Counted from the stretch's first letter, positions 40,998 to 51,899 are shown. The stretch is DNA of 64,000 nt from Nonomuraea rhodomycinica (GCF_013363995.1 NZ_JABWGO010000001.1:1807222-1871221), one strand, 5' to 3'. A program made the numbers and translations. The notes: generated by a model not told the origin, from the letters alone.

Positions 40998-41453
40998 TCA
41001 GACGAAGCGCTGGGCCAGCTGGAGCAGGTCGACGCCGACCGCCTTCATGCCGACGTACACGATCGCGGCGGCGGCGGCCACGGTGACGAGCAGCACGAGG
41101 ATGCGCACGGCCCAGCCCTGCCGCTTGTACCACTCGGTCCAGGCGTGCAGGGTGCGCTTGCCGAACTCCAGCACCCGCCGCGCCCAGTGGAACTCGGTGG
41201 CGAGCACGGCCAGCCCCGCGAACACCACGAGCCAGCCCGGCCCGGGGAACGGCACCATGATCAGGCCGCCCACGACCATGACGGCGCCGATCACGCCGAT
41301 GACGATCTTGAGGGTCAGGGCGCCCGTGCGGGTGGAGCGGACGCCGTCCAGCCAGCCGTGCAGGCCGCCGCGGCGCGCGGGCATGTCGGAGGCGAGCGCG
41401 GCCTCGTCCTTCACCGCGTCGGCGCCCCCGGTGTCTGAGTCGTGGATCGGCAC
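40998..41453 (-). CDS. PGPGW-type membrane protein (TIGR02611)
   Basis: 151 residues with the diagnostic MVPFPGPGWLVVFAGLAVLATEFHWARR motif after the first hydrophobic helix (about 49-65), and a third helix near 117-135. The N-terminal ~35 residues are acidic and cytoplasmic. Function unknown. The AT-richer 41454-41602 gap separates it from the divergent PTE-like gene and probably holds promoters for both. Confidence 0.88.
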   Translation of the reverse strand: MPIHDSDTGGADAVKDEAALASDMPARRGGLHGWLDGVRSTRTGALTLKIVIGVIGAVMVVGGLIMVPFPGPGWLVVFAGLAVLATEFHWARRVLEFGKRTLHAWTEWYKRQGWAVRILVLLVTVAAAAAIVYVGMKAVGVDLLQLAQRFV

Positions 41454-41602
41454 AGTTCCCCCGGACGTTCGTTCGTGCCCTCCAGGATACGGGCGGCACT
41501 CCGGGCATATGCGACCGGAAGCTTAACGATCTATAAACCCCGCCGAAAGTAAAAATTCCGGCCCAAGCGGCATTATCTTTCAAACATCGGTTAATGTGCG
41601 CT

Positions 41603-42511
41603 ATGCCCGAGGTCATGCTTCGCACTGTCACCGGCCCGATCCGCGCCGCCTCGGTGGACGGCGCCGTCCTCCCCCACGAGCACCTGCGCACCGACATGCG
41701 CTGGGCGGTCGGCATCGACTCCGACCCGCACCGCTGGCTCGTCGAGGAGCACGCCGTCACCGACGAGCTCCTCGACCTGCGCCGGTCCGAGGGGCTGAAC
41801 CTGGTCGTCGACCTCACCTGCCTCGGCATGGGCCGCGACGCCGCCGGCCTGGCCCGCCTCGCCGCCGCCGCGCGGGTGCCGGTGATCGCCTCGACCGGCG
41901 TGTTCAGCGAGCCGTTCTCCCCGGCGCGCGACGCGGACGTGCCCACGCTCACCCGCCTGCTCATGGACGAGATCTCCAACGGCCTCGACGGCACCGGCGT
42001 GTTCCCGGGCGTGATCGGCGAGGTCGGCTGCTGGGGAGCCGAGCCCACGCCCGCCGAGGAGCGCGCGCTCATCGCCGCCGCCCACGCCTCGATGGCCACC
42101 CGCCTTCCGGTCGCCACCCACGGCCGCGACGCGCTGGGGGTGCTGGAGATCCTGCTCGCCCAGGGGCTGCCGGCCTCGCGGGTCGCCGCCGGGTATGCGG
42201 GCTCCGACCTGCCCGAGGCCCGCAAGATCGCCGAGATGGGGGCGTACGTGAGCGTGAGCGCCCTCGGCAACGGCGTGGACGCCGCCGTGCGGGTCGCGCT
42301 CGGGCTCATCGAGGAGGGGCACGGCGAGCGGCTGCTGCTCAGCACGGGGACCAGCCGGGTGTCGCAGCTCGCCAAGTACGAAGGTCCGGGGTACGCGCAC
42401 CTGTTCCACGCGGTGCTGCCGCGCCTGCGCGAGGCCGGGGTGGACGAGGACACGATCCGGCTGGTCACCCACGGCAACCCGCTGCGCTGGCTCACCTCCG
42501 GCGCCGCCTGA
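41603..42511 (+). CDS. Phosphotriesterase-family protein with altered metal ligands
   Basis: 302 residues from ATG 41603 (in-frame ATGs also at 41594 and 41615). The family fold is clear, but compared with the intact paralog at 25110 the metal centre is altered. HEH (LPHEHL) and one His (ATHGRD) remain, and Glu in IGEVGC may replace the bridging Lys as in E. coli Php. The usual GHxxD His is Tyr (AGYAGSD), and the final catalytic Asp appears lost (LLSTGTSR). Either a mononuclear hydrolase or a non-catalytic protein. Confidence 0.85.
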   Translation: MPEVMLRTVTGPIRAASVDGAVLPHEHLRTDMRWAVGIDSDPHRWLVEEHAVTDELLDLRRSEGLNLVVDLTCLGMGRDAAGLARLAAAARVPVIASTGVFSEPFSPARDADVPTLTRLLMDEISNGLDGTGVFPGVIGEVGCWGAEPTPAEERALIAAAHASMATRLPVATHGRDALGVLEILLAQGLPASRVAAGYAGSDLPEARKIAEMGAYVSVSALGNGVDAAVRVALGLIEEGHGERLLLSTGTSRVSQLAKYEGPGYAHLFHAVLPRLREAGVDEDTIRLVTHGNPLRWLTSGAA

Positions 42512-42594
42512 CCTGTCACCGTCCCCTGGGAGCGGGCTTCCGCGGGGCGGGAAATGGCTAGGATCGAGGCGATACGAGCCTGGCCGGGTGGGGG

Positions 42595-43725
42595 ATGGTG
42601 AGCGAGGACACGCACAGCGGCGGCCGGTCACGCGGGTGGTTCGCGCGGCTGGGCGACGTGCCCGTCGTGGTGATGCTGGCGTGGGCCGGCTGGCTGGCGG
42701 TCCCGTGGTCGTTCAGCGGCCTGGCCCAGGCGCGGGCCGCCGCCGCGGCGGCCGCCGAAGCCGGTCTCCCTCCAGCGCCCGCCGCCCCGGAGGCGGCCTC
42801 GCCGCCGGTCCCGGAGGTGGTCTTCCCGCCCGTACCGGAGACGGCCTTCCTGCCCGTCCCGGAGGCGGCCTTCCCGCCCGTCCCGCGCGAGAACGCCGCC
42901 GTGGCCGGACTCGCCGCGCCCGGCAAGGCGTGGGGGCTGCCCGCGGCCCGCGACGTCACCGCCACCGTCCTCCGGCCCGCCGCCGCCCCGGAGGCGATGC
43001 GGGAGGCGTTCGCGGCGGAGCGGGCGTGGATCGCGGGCGAGGTGCACGACGCCGCCGGCCACGGGCTGGCGGCCATCGCCATGCAGGCCGGGGTCGCCCT
43101 GGTCACCCTGGACGACGATCCCGAGCAGGCGCGGGTCTCGTTACGGGCCATCCGCGAGACGAGCCTGACCGCGCTGGCCCAGCTCCGCGCCGCCCTGGAC
43201 CGCCTGGATCCGCGCCCCGGCGAGCTCCCGCACGCCGAGGGCACCGCGGGCGGGGCAGCCGGCGCGAACGGCCCTGACGGCATGAACGGTGCGGACGGCG
43301 GGCTCGGGGCGCTCGTCGACGGGGTGCGGGCCGCCGGGCTCAGCGTGGACGTCGAGCCGGACACCCCCGCCGTGCCGCCCCGCCTCCAGGACGTCGTCTA
43401 CCGCGTCGTGCGCGAGTCCCTCACGAATGTCCTGCGCCACGCCGGGCCCTCCGCCACGGCCAGGGTCACGCTGTCCGGCGAGCCCGGCGCGTACGTCGTG
43501 GAGGTCGTCAACGACGCGGCCCGGACGAAGGCGGCACGGGAGCTCGCGGGCGAGGCCGGCACCGGCGGGCGCGGCCTGGCCGGGATGCGCGCCGGCGTGA
43601 CCGCGCTCGGCGGGCACCTCACGGCCGGCCCCCGCGAGGACGGCGGCTTCCGCGTCCTCGCCCGCTTCCCCGCGGACGCGAACGCGGGCCCGGGCCCGGG
43701 CCCCGGCCCCGCGGAGGGCGCGTGA
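42595..43725 (+). CDS. Sensor histidine kinase (NarX/DesK-type, HisKA_3)
   Basis: 376 residues. One hydrophobic helix (about 22-41) is followed by an Ala/Pro-rich linker containing four 8-residue repeats of the F-P-P-V-P-E-x-A type (about 69-100). The dimerisation/phospho-acceptor motif is EVHDAAGHGLAAIAMQAG with His151. The HATPase has an N-box in VVRESLTNVLRHAG and GRGLAGMRAGV. No obvious sensing domain, so the signal may be membrane- or linker-based. Its stop overlaps the response regulator GTG by 4 bases. Confidence 0.92.
   Translation: MVSEDTHSGGRSRGWFARLGDVPVVVMLAWAGWLAVPWSFSGLAQARAAAAAAAEAGLPPAPAAPEAASPPVPEVVFPPVPETAFLPVPEAAFPPVPRENAAVAGLAAPGKAWGLPAARDVTATVLRPAAAPEAMREAFAAERAWIAGEVHDAAGHGLAAIAMQAGVALVTLDDDPEQARVSLRAIRETSLTALAQLRAALDRLDPRPGELPHAEGTAGGAAGANGPDGMNGADGGLGALVDGVRAAGLSVDVEPDTPAVPPRLQDVVYRVVRESLTNVLRHAGPSATARVTLSGEPGAYVVEVVNDAARTKAARELAGEAGTGGRGLAGMRAGVTALGGHLTAGPREDGGFRVLARFPADANAGPGPGPGPAEGA
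42799..42894 (+). repeat. 24-bp tandem repeats encoding a Pro-Val-Pro linker
   Basis: Four imperfect 24-bp units inside the histidine kinase gene encode SPPVPEVV, FPPVPETA, FLPVPEAA and FPPVPREN. The unit length keeps the frame, so copy number can vary without breaking the kinase. Confidence 0.75.
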
Positions 43726-44372
43726 TCCGGGTCGCCGTCGCCGACGACCAGGCCGTCGTGCGCATGGGCCTGCGGGCGCTGCTGGAGCGCGAGCCCGACC
43801 TGGAGTGCGCCGGAGAGGCGGCCGACGGCGCCGCCGCGCTCGACCTGCTCCGCCGCACCCGTCCCGACGTGCTGCTGCTCGACATCCGCATGCCCGGCAT
43901 GGACGGCCTGGCCACGCTGCGCGCCATCGCCGCCGACCCCGAACTGGCGGGCACGCGGATCGTGGTGGTGACGACGTTCGCCGTCGACGAGTACGTCTTC
44001 GCCGCCCTCCAGGCCGGCGCCAGCGGCTTCCTGCTCAAGGACAGCGCCCCCGACGAGCTGGTGAACGCGGTGCGGGTGGTGGCGGCGGGCGAGGCGCTGC
44101 TGTCGCCGTCGATCACCCGCAAGGTCATCTCGCTGTTCGGCCGGAGCGGCGCCGAGCCCGTGCGCGGGCTGGACACGCTCACCCCGCGCGAGCGGGAGAT
44201 GGTGGCGTGGGTGGCGACCGGCCGTTCCAACGAGGAGATCGCCGGGGAGCTGGTGATCAGCCCCGACACGGTCCGCACGCACGTGAGCCGGGCCATGGTG
44301 AAGCTGGGGGCGCGCGACCGGGCCCAGCTCGTGGTGTTCGCGATGCGGGCCGGCCTGACCGTCCCGGGGTAG
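43722..44372 (+). CDS. NarL/LuxR-type response regulator
   Basis: 216 residues from GTG 43722, overlapping the kinase stop (GTGA). Receiver: VADDQAVVR, phospho-Asp in DVLLLDIRMPGMDG, and the Lys in FLLKDSAPDEL. LuxR DNA-binding domain: LTPREREMVAWVATGRSNEEIAGELVISPDTVRTHVSRAM. It is the cognate regulator of the kinase at 42595; the target genes are not evident. Confidence 0.95.
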   Translation: MIRVAVADDQAVVRMGLRALLEREPDLECAGEAADGAAALDLLRRTRPDVLLLDIRMPGMDGLATLRAIAADPELAGTRIVVVTTFAVDEYVFAALQAGASGFLLKDSAPDELVNAVRVVAAGEALLSPSITRKVISLFGRSGAEPVRGLDTLTPREREMVAWVATGRSNEEIAGELVISPDTVRTHVSRAMVKLGARDRAQLVVFAMRAGLTVPG

Positions 44373-44377
44373 CGGGC

Positions 44378-45667
44378 TCAGCGCAGGAAGCCCTCGTAGG
44401 TGCGCTGCTGGAGCTGCGCCTCGATCTGCTTGACGGTCTCCAGGCCCACGCCCACCATGATCAGCACGCTGGTGCCGCCGAACGGGAAGTTCTGCTGCGT
44501 CCCCGGGTCTCTGAGGATCATGAACGCGATCATCGGCAGCAGCGCGAGCACGCCGAGGTAGAGCGCCCCGGCGGCGGTCAGGCGCGACAGCACGTACGCG
44601 AGGTAGCCGGCCGTCGGCCCGCCCGGCCGGATCCCGGGCACGAACCCGCCGTACCTGCGCATGGAGTCGGCCACCTCGACCGGGTTGAAGCTGATCGACA
44701 CGTAGAAGTAGGCGAACCCCACGACCAGCAGCACGTACGCGGTGAGGTAGAGCGGATGCGTCCCCGTCCCGAGGACCCGCGACAGCCACCCGCCCACCCC
44801 GTCACCCAGCAGCGGCGCGGCCATCGAGGGCAGGTAGAGCAGCGACGAGGTGAAGATGACCGGCACGATCCCCGCCTGGTTGACCTTGAGCGGGATGTAG
44901 GTGCTGGTCCCGCCGTACATGCGGCGGCCGACCATGCGCTTGGCGTACTGCACGGGCAGGCGGCGCTGCGCCTGCTCCACGTACACGACGCCCGCGACGA
45001 GGAACGCGCCCGTCACCAGCAGCACGCCGAACGAGAACGGGCTGACCATGAAGATCGTCGACATGTAGGCGGGGAAGACGGCCACGACCTGGGCGAACAT
45101 CAGCAGGGACATCCCGTTGCCGATCCCCCGGTCGGTGATCAGCTCGCCGAGCCACATGACGAGGCAGGCGCCCGCGACCATGGTGACCACGATGACGGTG
45201 ACGACGAGCAGGCTCTGGTCGCGCAGCAGCGGCGTGGCGCAGCCGGGCAGCAGGTTGCCGGTGCGGGCGAGCGCCGTGACGGTGCCGGCGTTGAGGACGG
45301 CCAGCCCGACGGTGAGGTAGCGGGTGTACTGGGTGATCCTGGCCTGCCCGTTCTGTCCCTGCTTGCGCAGCGCGTCCAGGCGGGGCACGACCACGGCGAG
45401 CAGTTGCATGACGATGCCCGCGGTGATGTACGGCATGGCGCCGAGCGCGAAGACGGACAGCTTCAGCATGGCACCCCCGCTGAGGAGCTGCATCATGTCG
45501 ACCAGCCCGCCCCGCGCCGTGCCCAGGCACTGCCGGACCGCGACCACGTCCACACCGGGCGCGGGCAGCGTCTGCCCGAGCCGGAACAACGCCAGCAGAC
45601 CCAGCGTGAACAGCAGTTTGCGGCGGAGCTCCGGCACCCGGAACGCCCTGATCAGCACAGTGAGCAT
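44378..45667 (-). CDS. secY: SecY preprotein translocase subunit, solitary copy
   Basis: 429 residues, 10 transmembrane helices, normal SecY length. Conserved features: the N-terminal ELRRKLLFTLGLLALFRLGQTLPAPGV, the plug region GGAMLKLSVFALGAMPYITAGIVMQLL, GIGNGMSLLMF, the helix 6-7 region RRLPVQYAKRMVGRRMYGGTSTYIPLKVNQAGIVPVIF and the GIRPGGPTAGYL loop. The housekeeping secY is normally in the ribosomal spc operon with adk and map; none are present, so this is probably a second SecY. Client proteins are unknown. Confidence 0.92.
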   Translation of the reverse strand: MLTVLIRAFRVPELRRKLLFTLGLLALFRLGQTLPAPGVDVVAVRQCLGTARGGLVDMMQLLSGGAMLKLSVFALGAMPYITAGIVMQLLAVVVPRLDALRKQGQNGQARITQYTRYLTVGLAVLNAGTVTALARTGNLLPGCATPLLRDQSLLVVTVIVVTMVAGACLVMWLGELITDRGIGNGMSLLMFAQVVAVFPAYMSTIFMVSPFSFGVLLVTGAFLVAGVVYVEQAQRRLPVQYAKRMVGRRMYGGTSTYIPLKVNQAGIVPVIFTSSLLYLPSMAAPLLGDGVGGWLSRVLGTGTHPLYLTAYVLLVVGFAYFYVSISFNPVEVADSMRRYGGFVPGIRPGGPTAGYLAYVLSRLTAAGALYLGVLALLPMIAFMILRDPGTQQNFPFGGTSVLIMVGVGLETVKQIEAQLQQRTYEGFLR

Positions 45668-45771
45668 GGCTCAGGAGTCTGGCCCGGGGCCGGCCGCCGG
45701 TCGTCCGCTCAGCCGATGCACCCGTGTACGCGGATCCGCGTACACGGGCCTCCGTCAGGACACGGCGCCGG

Positions 45772-46392
45772 TCATGAGGGCGGATAGACCGCGGCCAGGA
45801 CCTGCGGCAGGCGCGGGACCAGCCGGGTGAAGCGGCCCTGCGCCCAGCCCGCGTCCGGCTCGTTGGCGAGCTGCTGCGACACCAGCCCCGCGATGAGGCT
45901 CGCTGCCAGGGCGAGCCCGTCGTCGCCGGCCGCGTCGGGGTGCAGCTCGCCGCGCTCCACCGCGCCCCTGATCAGGCCGGCGAAGTGGGCGTGGATGTCC
46001 AGGGCGGGCGCGTACGCCTGCGGCGACGGCGTGAAGCCCGGCACCGGCCGCCAGAACAGCAGCTGCGCGAGCACCTGGTTGTCCATGATCCACCGCGCGC
46101 CCGCCTCGTAGGAGGCCCCGAGGGCGCGCAGGCCCGGCGGGTGCGGCTCGGCGGCCCGGCGGACCGCGTCGAGGTACTGGCGCTGGCCGCGCTCGAACAG
46201 CGCGTCGTACACGGCGGTGCGCGACGGGAAGTACCGGTACAGCGAGGGCGGCTGGACCCCGAGCCGCCGGGCCACCGTGGACAGGCTGAGCCCGGCCACG
46301 CCCTCCTCGGCCATCACGCCGAGCGCCAGCCCGAGGATCTCGTCCTTCGTCTCCGCCCTGCGCCGGGCCCTGCGATCCGGAATGTCAGCCAC
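45772..46392 (-). CDS. TetR/AcrR family transcriptional regulator
   Basis: 206 residues. N-terminal HTH: ETKDEILGLALGVMAEEGVAGLSLSTVARRLGVQPPSLYRYFPSRTAVYDALF, followed by a helical ligand-binding domain with WWxP-like WTAGP-type core residues. Divergent from the UvrA-like gene; the 61-bp gap holds several TAGC-containing inverted repeats, so it most likely represses itself and that gene. Confidence 0.9.
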   Translation of the reverse strand: MADIPDRRARRRAETKDEILGLALGVMAEEGVAGLSLSTVARRLGVQPPSLYRYFPSRTAVYDALFERGQRQYLDAVRRAAEPHPPGLRALGASYEAGARWIMDNQVLAQLLFWRPVPGFTPSPQAYAPALDIHAHFAGLIRGAVERGELHPDAAGDDGLALAASLIAGLVSQQLANEPDAGWAQGRFTRLVPRLPQVLAAVYPPS

Positions 46393-46397
46393 GGCGT

Positions 46398-46443
46398 GTA
46401 GCTTACGCTACGAGGATTAGCTACGGGTATTAGCGAAAGCTAA
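46398..46443. promoter_or_regulatory. Putative TetR operator between tetR and the UvrA-like gene
   Basis: Two short perfect inverted repeats, GTAGC-TTAC-GCTAC (46398-46411) and TTAGC-GAAA-GCTAA (46430-46443), with a further TTAGC between them. The arrangement and position between the divergent starts suit a TetR dimer-of-dimers. The right repeat is 10 bases from the UvrA-like ATG. Confidence 0.6.
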
Positions 46444-46453
46444 GGGGGATCGC

Positions 46454-48657
<2,204 letters not shown>

Positions 48658-48673
<16 letters not shown>

Positions 48674-49437
48674 TCGTCGTCGCGCACGTCCATGATCGCC
48701 ATGTGGCCCGGCAGGTGGCCGATCGCGAACTCCACCCCGCTGGCCATGATCGCCGCCTGCGGCGTCACCCCGCACGCCCAGAACAGCGGCACCTCGCCCG
48801 GCCGCACCTCGACCGGATCGCCGAAGTCCGGGCGGGCGAGGTCCGCGACGCCGATCGCGGCCGGATCGCCCACGTGGACCGGCGCGCCGTGCACCATCGG
48901 GTACCGGCCGCTCACCTCGATCGCGGTGTCCACCAGCTCCTCCGGCACCGGCCGCATCGACACGACGAGCGGCCCGGACAGCGTCGTCGTCGGCTCGCAC
49001 GGGACGCTCGTGCGGTACATCGGCACGTTCGTCCCCAGTTCGAGGTGCCGTACCGGCACGCCCGCCGCGAGCAGCGCACCCTCGAAGGTGAAGCTGCAGC
49101 CGATGAGGAACGGCACCAGGTCGTCGCGCCACGACGCGACCACGTCGTCGGCGTCGGCGACCGGCCGCCCGTCCCGGTAGACGCGGTAGCCCGGCAGGTC
49201 GGTGCGCAGGTCACCGCGGAACAGCGCGGTGGAGCACGCTCCCGGCTCCCCCACGTCGAGGACCGGGCACGCCCGCGCGTTGCGGTGGGCGAACAGCAGC
49301 AGCTCGTAGGCGATCGGCCGGGGCACGGCGATCAGGTTGGCCTGCGTCCAGCCCCTGCACCAGCCCGCGGTGGGCGACCGCTCGCCCGCGCGGAACCGCT
49401 CGCGCGCCTGCGCGGGCGTCAGGTCTGCGACATCCAC
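48658..49437 (-). CDS. DUF1445 putative hydro-lyase (D-glutamate cyclase-like)
   Basis: 259 residues, full family length. Conserved DUF1445 segments: [61 protein letters not shown] and the C-terminal [17 protein letters not shown] with [14 protein letters not shown]. Family members hydrate or cyclise small carboxylates; the actual substrate is unknown. Overlaps the convergent UvrA-like gene by 16 bases. Confidence 0.92.
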
Positions 49438-49473
49438 GCTTCGACAGTACGCCCGGGGGTGCCGCCCCGCGCT

Positions 49474-49737
49474 CTACTGAGTCTCCACCGAGAAGGTGTG
49501 CGGGCCGAGACCCATGCCGTCGCCCTGAGGCACCACGTACCCCTGGGCGACGAGGGTCGCCAGGCTGCGCCGCAGCGCGTCCTCCTCCAGGCCCGTGGCG
49601 CGGCACAGGGCGCCCACGTCCACACTGCCCCCGCCCTGCGCCTGCGCGGCGACGGCCTCGTAGACGTGCACGTCCACGTCCGACAGCGCCTGCACGTCAT
49701 GGGCCCGGGCGTCTTCCGGCTCGTCGTGGTGGGTCAT
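49474..49737 (-). CDS. Small winged-helix-like hypothetical protein
   Basis: 87 residues. Helix-turn-helix-like pattern: HVYEAVAAQAQGGGSVDVGALCRATGLEEDALRRSLATLVAQGYVVPQGDG, resembling a compact winged helix (about 22-75). The ATG shares its A with the TGA of the DUF6158 gene upstream, so both are cotranslated. No family name recognised. Confidence 0.65.
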   Translation of the reverse strand: MTHHDEPEDARAHDVQALSDVDVHVYEAVAAQAQGGGSVDVGALCRATGLEEDALRRSLATLVAQGYVVPQGDGMGLGPHTFSVETQ

Positions 49738-49961
49738 CAGCGTGCCCTCGCTCCCTCCCGCAGCCGCTCGGGGTCCACGTCCCGCTCGGGGTAGCGGCGC
49801 AGGTACTCACTCTCCAGCTCGTTCGTCCGCGAGGTGTGGCGGGCGAGCGCGTCGTCGGAGCCGTGCAAGAAGGCGTCGGTCCGGGTGGCGTGCAATTGCC
49901 GCAGCTCACGCAGGAGATCGTCGTCACTCAGGTCTCTGGGGTCTATTCCCATGGTCGTCAT
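49737..49961 (-). CDS. DUF6158 family protein
   Basis: 74 residues from the ATG at 49961 (a longer frame to 50015 starts at GTG or ATG codons in the LysR promoter gap). Pattern GIDPRDLSDDDLLRELRQLHATRTDAFLHGSDDALARHTSRTNELESEYLRRYPERDVDPERLREG matches the small acidic DUF6158 proteins of actinobacteria, function unknown. Coupled to the small winged-helix gene downstream. Confidence 0.85.
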   Translation of the reverse strand: MTTMGIDPRDLSDDDLLRELRQLHATRTDAFLHGSDDALARHTSRTNELESEYLRRYPERDVDPERLREGARAR

Positions 49962-50032
49962 GGGGTGGCCCCTACCCTGAATGACCTCGACAATATCTGT
50001 CACATTTCCTGACACATGGGATTGCCGCGAAC

Positions 50033-50051
50033 AGAAGTGAGCCTTACCTTC
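50033..50051. promoter_or_regulatory. Possible IdeR-like iron box before the LysR gene
   Basis: Minus-strand reading GAAGGTAAGGCTCACTTCT agrees with the IdeR consensus at about 12 of 19 positions, weaker than the boxes at 35066 and 35096. It lies 5 bases upstream of the LysR ATG. Reported only as a candidate. Confidence 0.3.
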
Positions 50052-50056
50052 CCGGT

Positions 50057-50989
50057 ATGGACCTTGAGCTCCGGCACCTCAGGATCGTCCGGGCGGTCGC
50101 CGACGCGGGCAGCGTGAGCAAGGCCGCGTCCACGCTGGGTCTGGCGCAGCCGGCCCTGTCCGCCCAGCTCAAACGCATCGAGAGAGCGCTCGGCGGCACC
50201 CTGTTCGAACGCGACAGGCTCGGGGCCCGGCCCACCCGCCTCGGCGAGCTGGTGCTCGCCCGCGCCCGCGTCCTCCTCCCGGCCGCCCAGGAACTCCAGG
50301 ACGAGGCGGCCCGCTTCGTCACCCGCCCCTCCCCCGGGTTCCGCATCGGCGCCACGTACGGGCCCGTGCTCGGCGGCCTCGTCGACCGGCTGGCGGCGGA
50401 GCACACGGTGAGCACGTACACGAGCTGGTCGGCCCGCGAGCTGGCCTCGATGGTCGAGCTCGGACGCCTGGACTACGCCCTCGTCGGCGCCTGCGGCGAC
50501 AGCGGCGCCCCCGCCGGCGCGCTGCTGTGGGACTCCATCAGCCTGGACCCGGTCTTCGTGCTCGTCCCCGAGCGGCACCCGGCGGCCGGCGAGAAGGAGG
50601 TGGAGCTGGCGGACCTGGCAGACGAACAGTGGGCCGTCACGCCGGGCGACGCCTGCTTCGCCGACTGCTTCGCGATGGCGTGCGCCCGCGCCGGGTTCAC
50701 GCCCGGCACCATCTACGAGACCGACGTGGCCACCTGCGCGCACCTGGCCCAGGTCGGGCGCGCGGTGGCGCTCTGCCAGGCCACCCACGTGCCGGAGCCG
50801 GGGCTGGTGATGGTGCCGCTGGCGGGGGCGCCGTTACGCTGGCGCCAGCTCCTCGGCCGCCACCCCGCCGCGCCGGACGCCACCTGGGTCCTGTCCCACG
50901 CCAAACAGGCGCACCTGGACTCGGTACGCCGGAACCCGGTGTACAGCGACTGGCTGGTCCGCAACCCCTCCTTCGGCACCGCCCCGTGA
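50057..50989 (+). CDS. LysR-family transcriptional regulator
   Basis: 310 residues. N-terminal HTH: MDLELRHLRIVRAVADAGSVSKAASTLGLAQPALSAQLKRIERALGGTLFERDR. The effector domain contains FRIGATYGPVLGGLV and a Cys/His-containing AVTPGDACFADCFAMACARAGF segment. The target is not obvious; the divergent DUF6158 pair is the nearest candidate. Confidence 0.93.
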   Translation: MDLELRHLRIVRAVADAGSVSKAASTLGLAQPALSAQLKRIERALGGTLFERDRLGARPTRLGELVLARARVLLPAAQELQDEAARFVTRPSPGFRIGATYGPVLGGLVDRLAAEHTVSTYTSWSARELASMVELGRLDYALVGACGDSGAPAGALLWDSISLDPVFVLVPERHPAAGEKEVELADLADEQWAVTPGDACFADCFAMACARAGFTPGTIYETDVATCAHLAQVGRAVALCQATHVPEPGLVMVPLAGAPLRWRQLLGRHPAAPDATWVLSHAKQAHLDSVRRNPVYSDWLVRNPSFGTAP

Positions 50990-51007
50990 CCATCCGCCTT
51001 CAGCGGC

Positions 51008-51559
51008 TCACACGGGCCAGGTGGCCACCGTGAACTCCCACCCCGGCCGCCACACGAACGGCGCGTCCACCAGCTCCTCCAGCGGCACACCCTCCAGCAG
51101 GTTCTGCAACGCCCACCGGTTGGCCGAGTGCGCGACGACGAGCACCGTGCGCCCCTGCCAGTCCCTCATGCAGTCCTCCAGGAAGGAGGCGGTCGCGGCC
51201 ACCACGTCCCGGTAGCTCTGCCCGCCGGGCCAGGGCGCGTCGATGTACCGGCGCCGCAGGGCCGCCACCTCGCTCACGGGCCGCCCGTTGTAGATCCCGT
51301 AGTCGCACTCCCGCAGCCGCGCGTCGAGCCGGACCTCCTTGCCGCCCCTGTCACGGGCCGGGAAGGCGATCTCCACGGTCTGCACCGCGCGCCGCAGGTC
51401 GGAGCAGTAGACCACGTCCACGTCCCGCCGCCGGGCCCCGAGCTCGACGGCCAGCTCCCGCCCGCGCTGCGACAGCTCGCCGGGCAGGACGCCGGTGGCG
51501 ATGCCGATCTCGTTGTCCACGGTGACGGAGTGCGTCTCGTAGACCAGTCTCACTCCCAT
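51008..51559 (-). CDS. Histidine phosphatase family protein with THS instead of RHG
   Basis: 183 residues. The first-strand motif reads LVYETHSVTVDNEIGIATGVLPGELSQRG, so the nucleophilic His is kept but the preceding Arg of RHG is Thr. The remaining active site is present: Arg in CSDLRRAVQT, Glu in LRECDYGIYNG and the second His in VLVVAHSANRWAL. This variant subgroup is common in actinobacteria; weakened phosphate binding or a different substrate is likely. Confidence 0.85.
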   Translation of the reverse strand: MGVRLVYETHSVTVDNEIGIATGVLPGELSQRGRELAVELGARRRDVDVVYCSDLRRAVQTVEIAFPARDRGGKEVRLDARLRECDYGIYNGRPVSEVAALRRRYIDAPWPGGQSYRDVVAATASFLEDCMRDWQGRTVLVVAHSANRWALQNLLEGVPLEELVDAPFVWRPGWEFTVATWPV

Positions 51560-51718
51560 CCCCAGACGCTACCGGCCCGCCCCGGGAACCCGTGACCCCC
51601 TCGATCAACGCCCGGGACCGTGGAATGATGTGCTGGCAGCGAACCCTCCCCGGCGCGACGGTCCTATGCTCTACCCTTAGCCTGCGCCCCGGGGTTGGGG
51701 CGCGGACAACTGAATCCA

Positions 51719-51792
51719 GGGGCGGTAGCTCAGCCGGTCAGAGCATCGGACTCATAATCCGTGGGTCGTGGGTTCAAGTCCCACCCGCCCTA
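51719..51792 (+). tRNA. tRNA with CAU anticodon (Met, or Ile2)
   Basis: 74-nt cloverleaf: acceptor GGGGCGG/CCGCCCT (G1-U72 wobble), D-arm GCTC...GAGC, anticodon loop CTCATAA giving CAU, T-arm GTGGG-TTCAAGT-CCCAC, discriminator A, no encoded CCA. The form matches actinobacterial elongator tRNA-Met; tRNA-Ile2 with lysidine is the alternative. Its 3' half from the anticodon loop onwards is duplicated at 56995-57042, so it is the attachment site of the adjoining element and remains intact. Confidence 0.93.
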
Positions 51793-51797
51793 CTCTC
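51750..51797 (+). repeat. attL: 48-bp direct repeat within the tRNA 3' end
   Basis: Begins ACTCATAATCC in the anticodon arm and ends CTACTCTC just past the tRNA. Identical to 56995-57042. Strand exchange within this core regenerates the tRNA. Confidence 0.9.
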
Positions 51798-51899
51798 TTC
51801 ACCACCCGATCCCTGGCTTGAGCAGGGGTTTCGTCGGATCGCGGGTTACGTGGCCAGGCAGCCGGAAGCAGCAGAGAGCAGCCGCATGCCACCCGTCGC

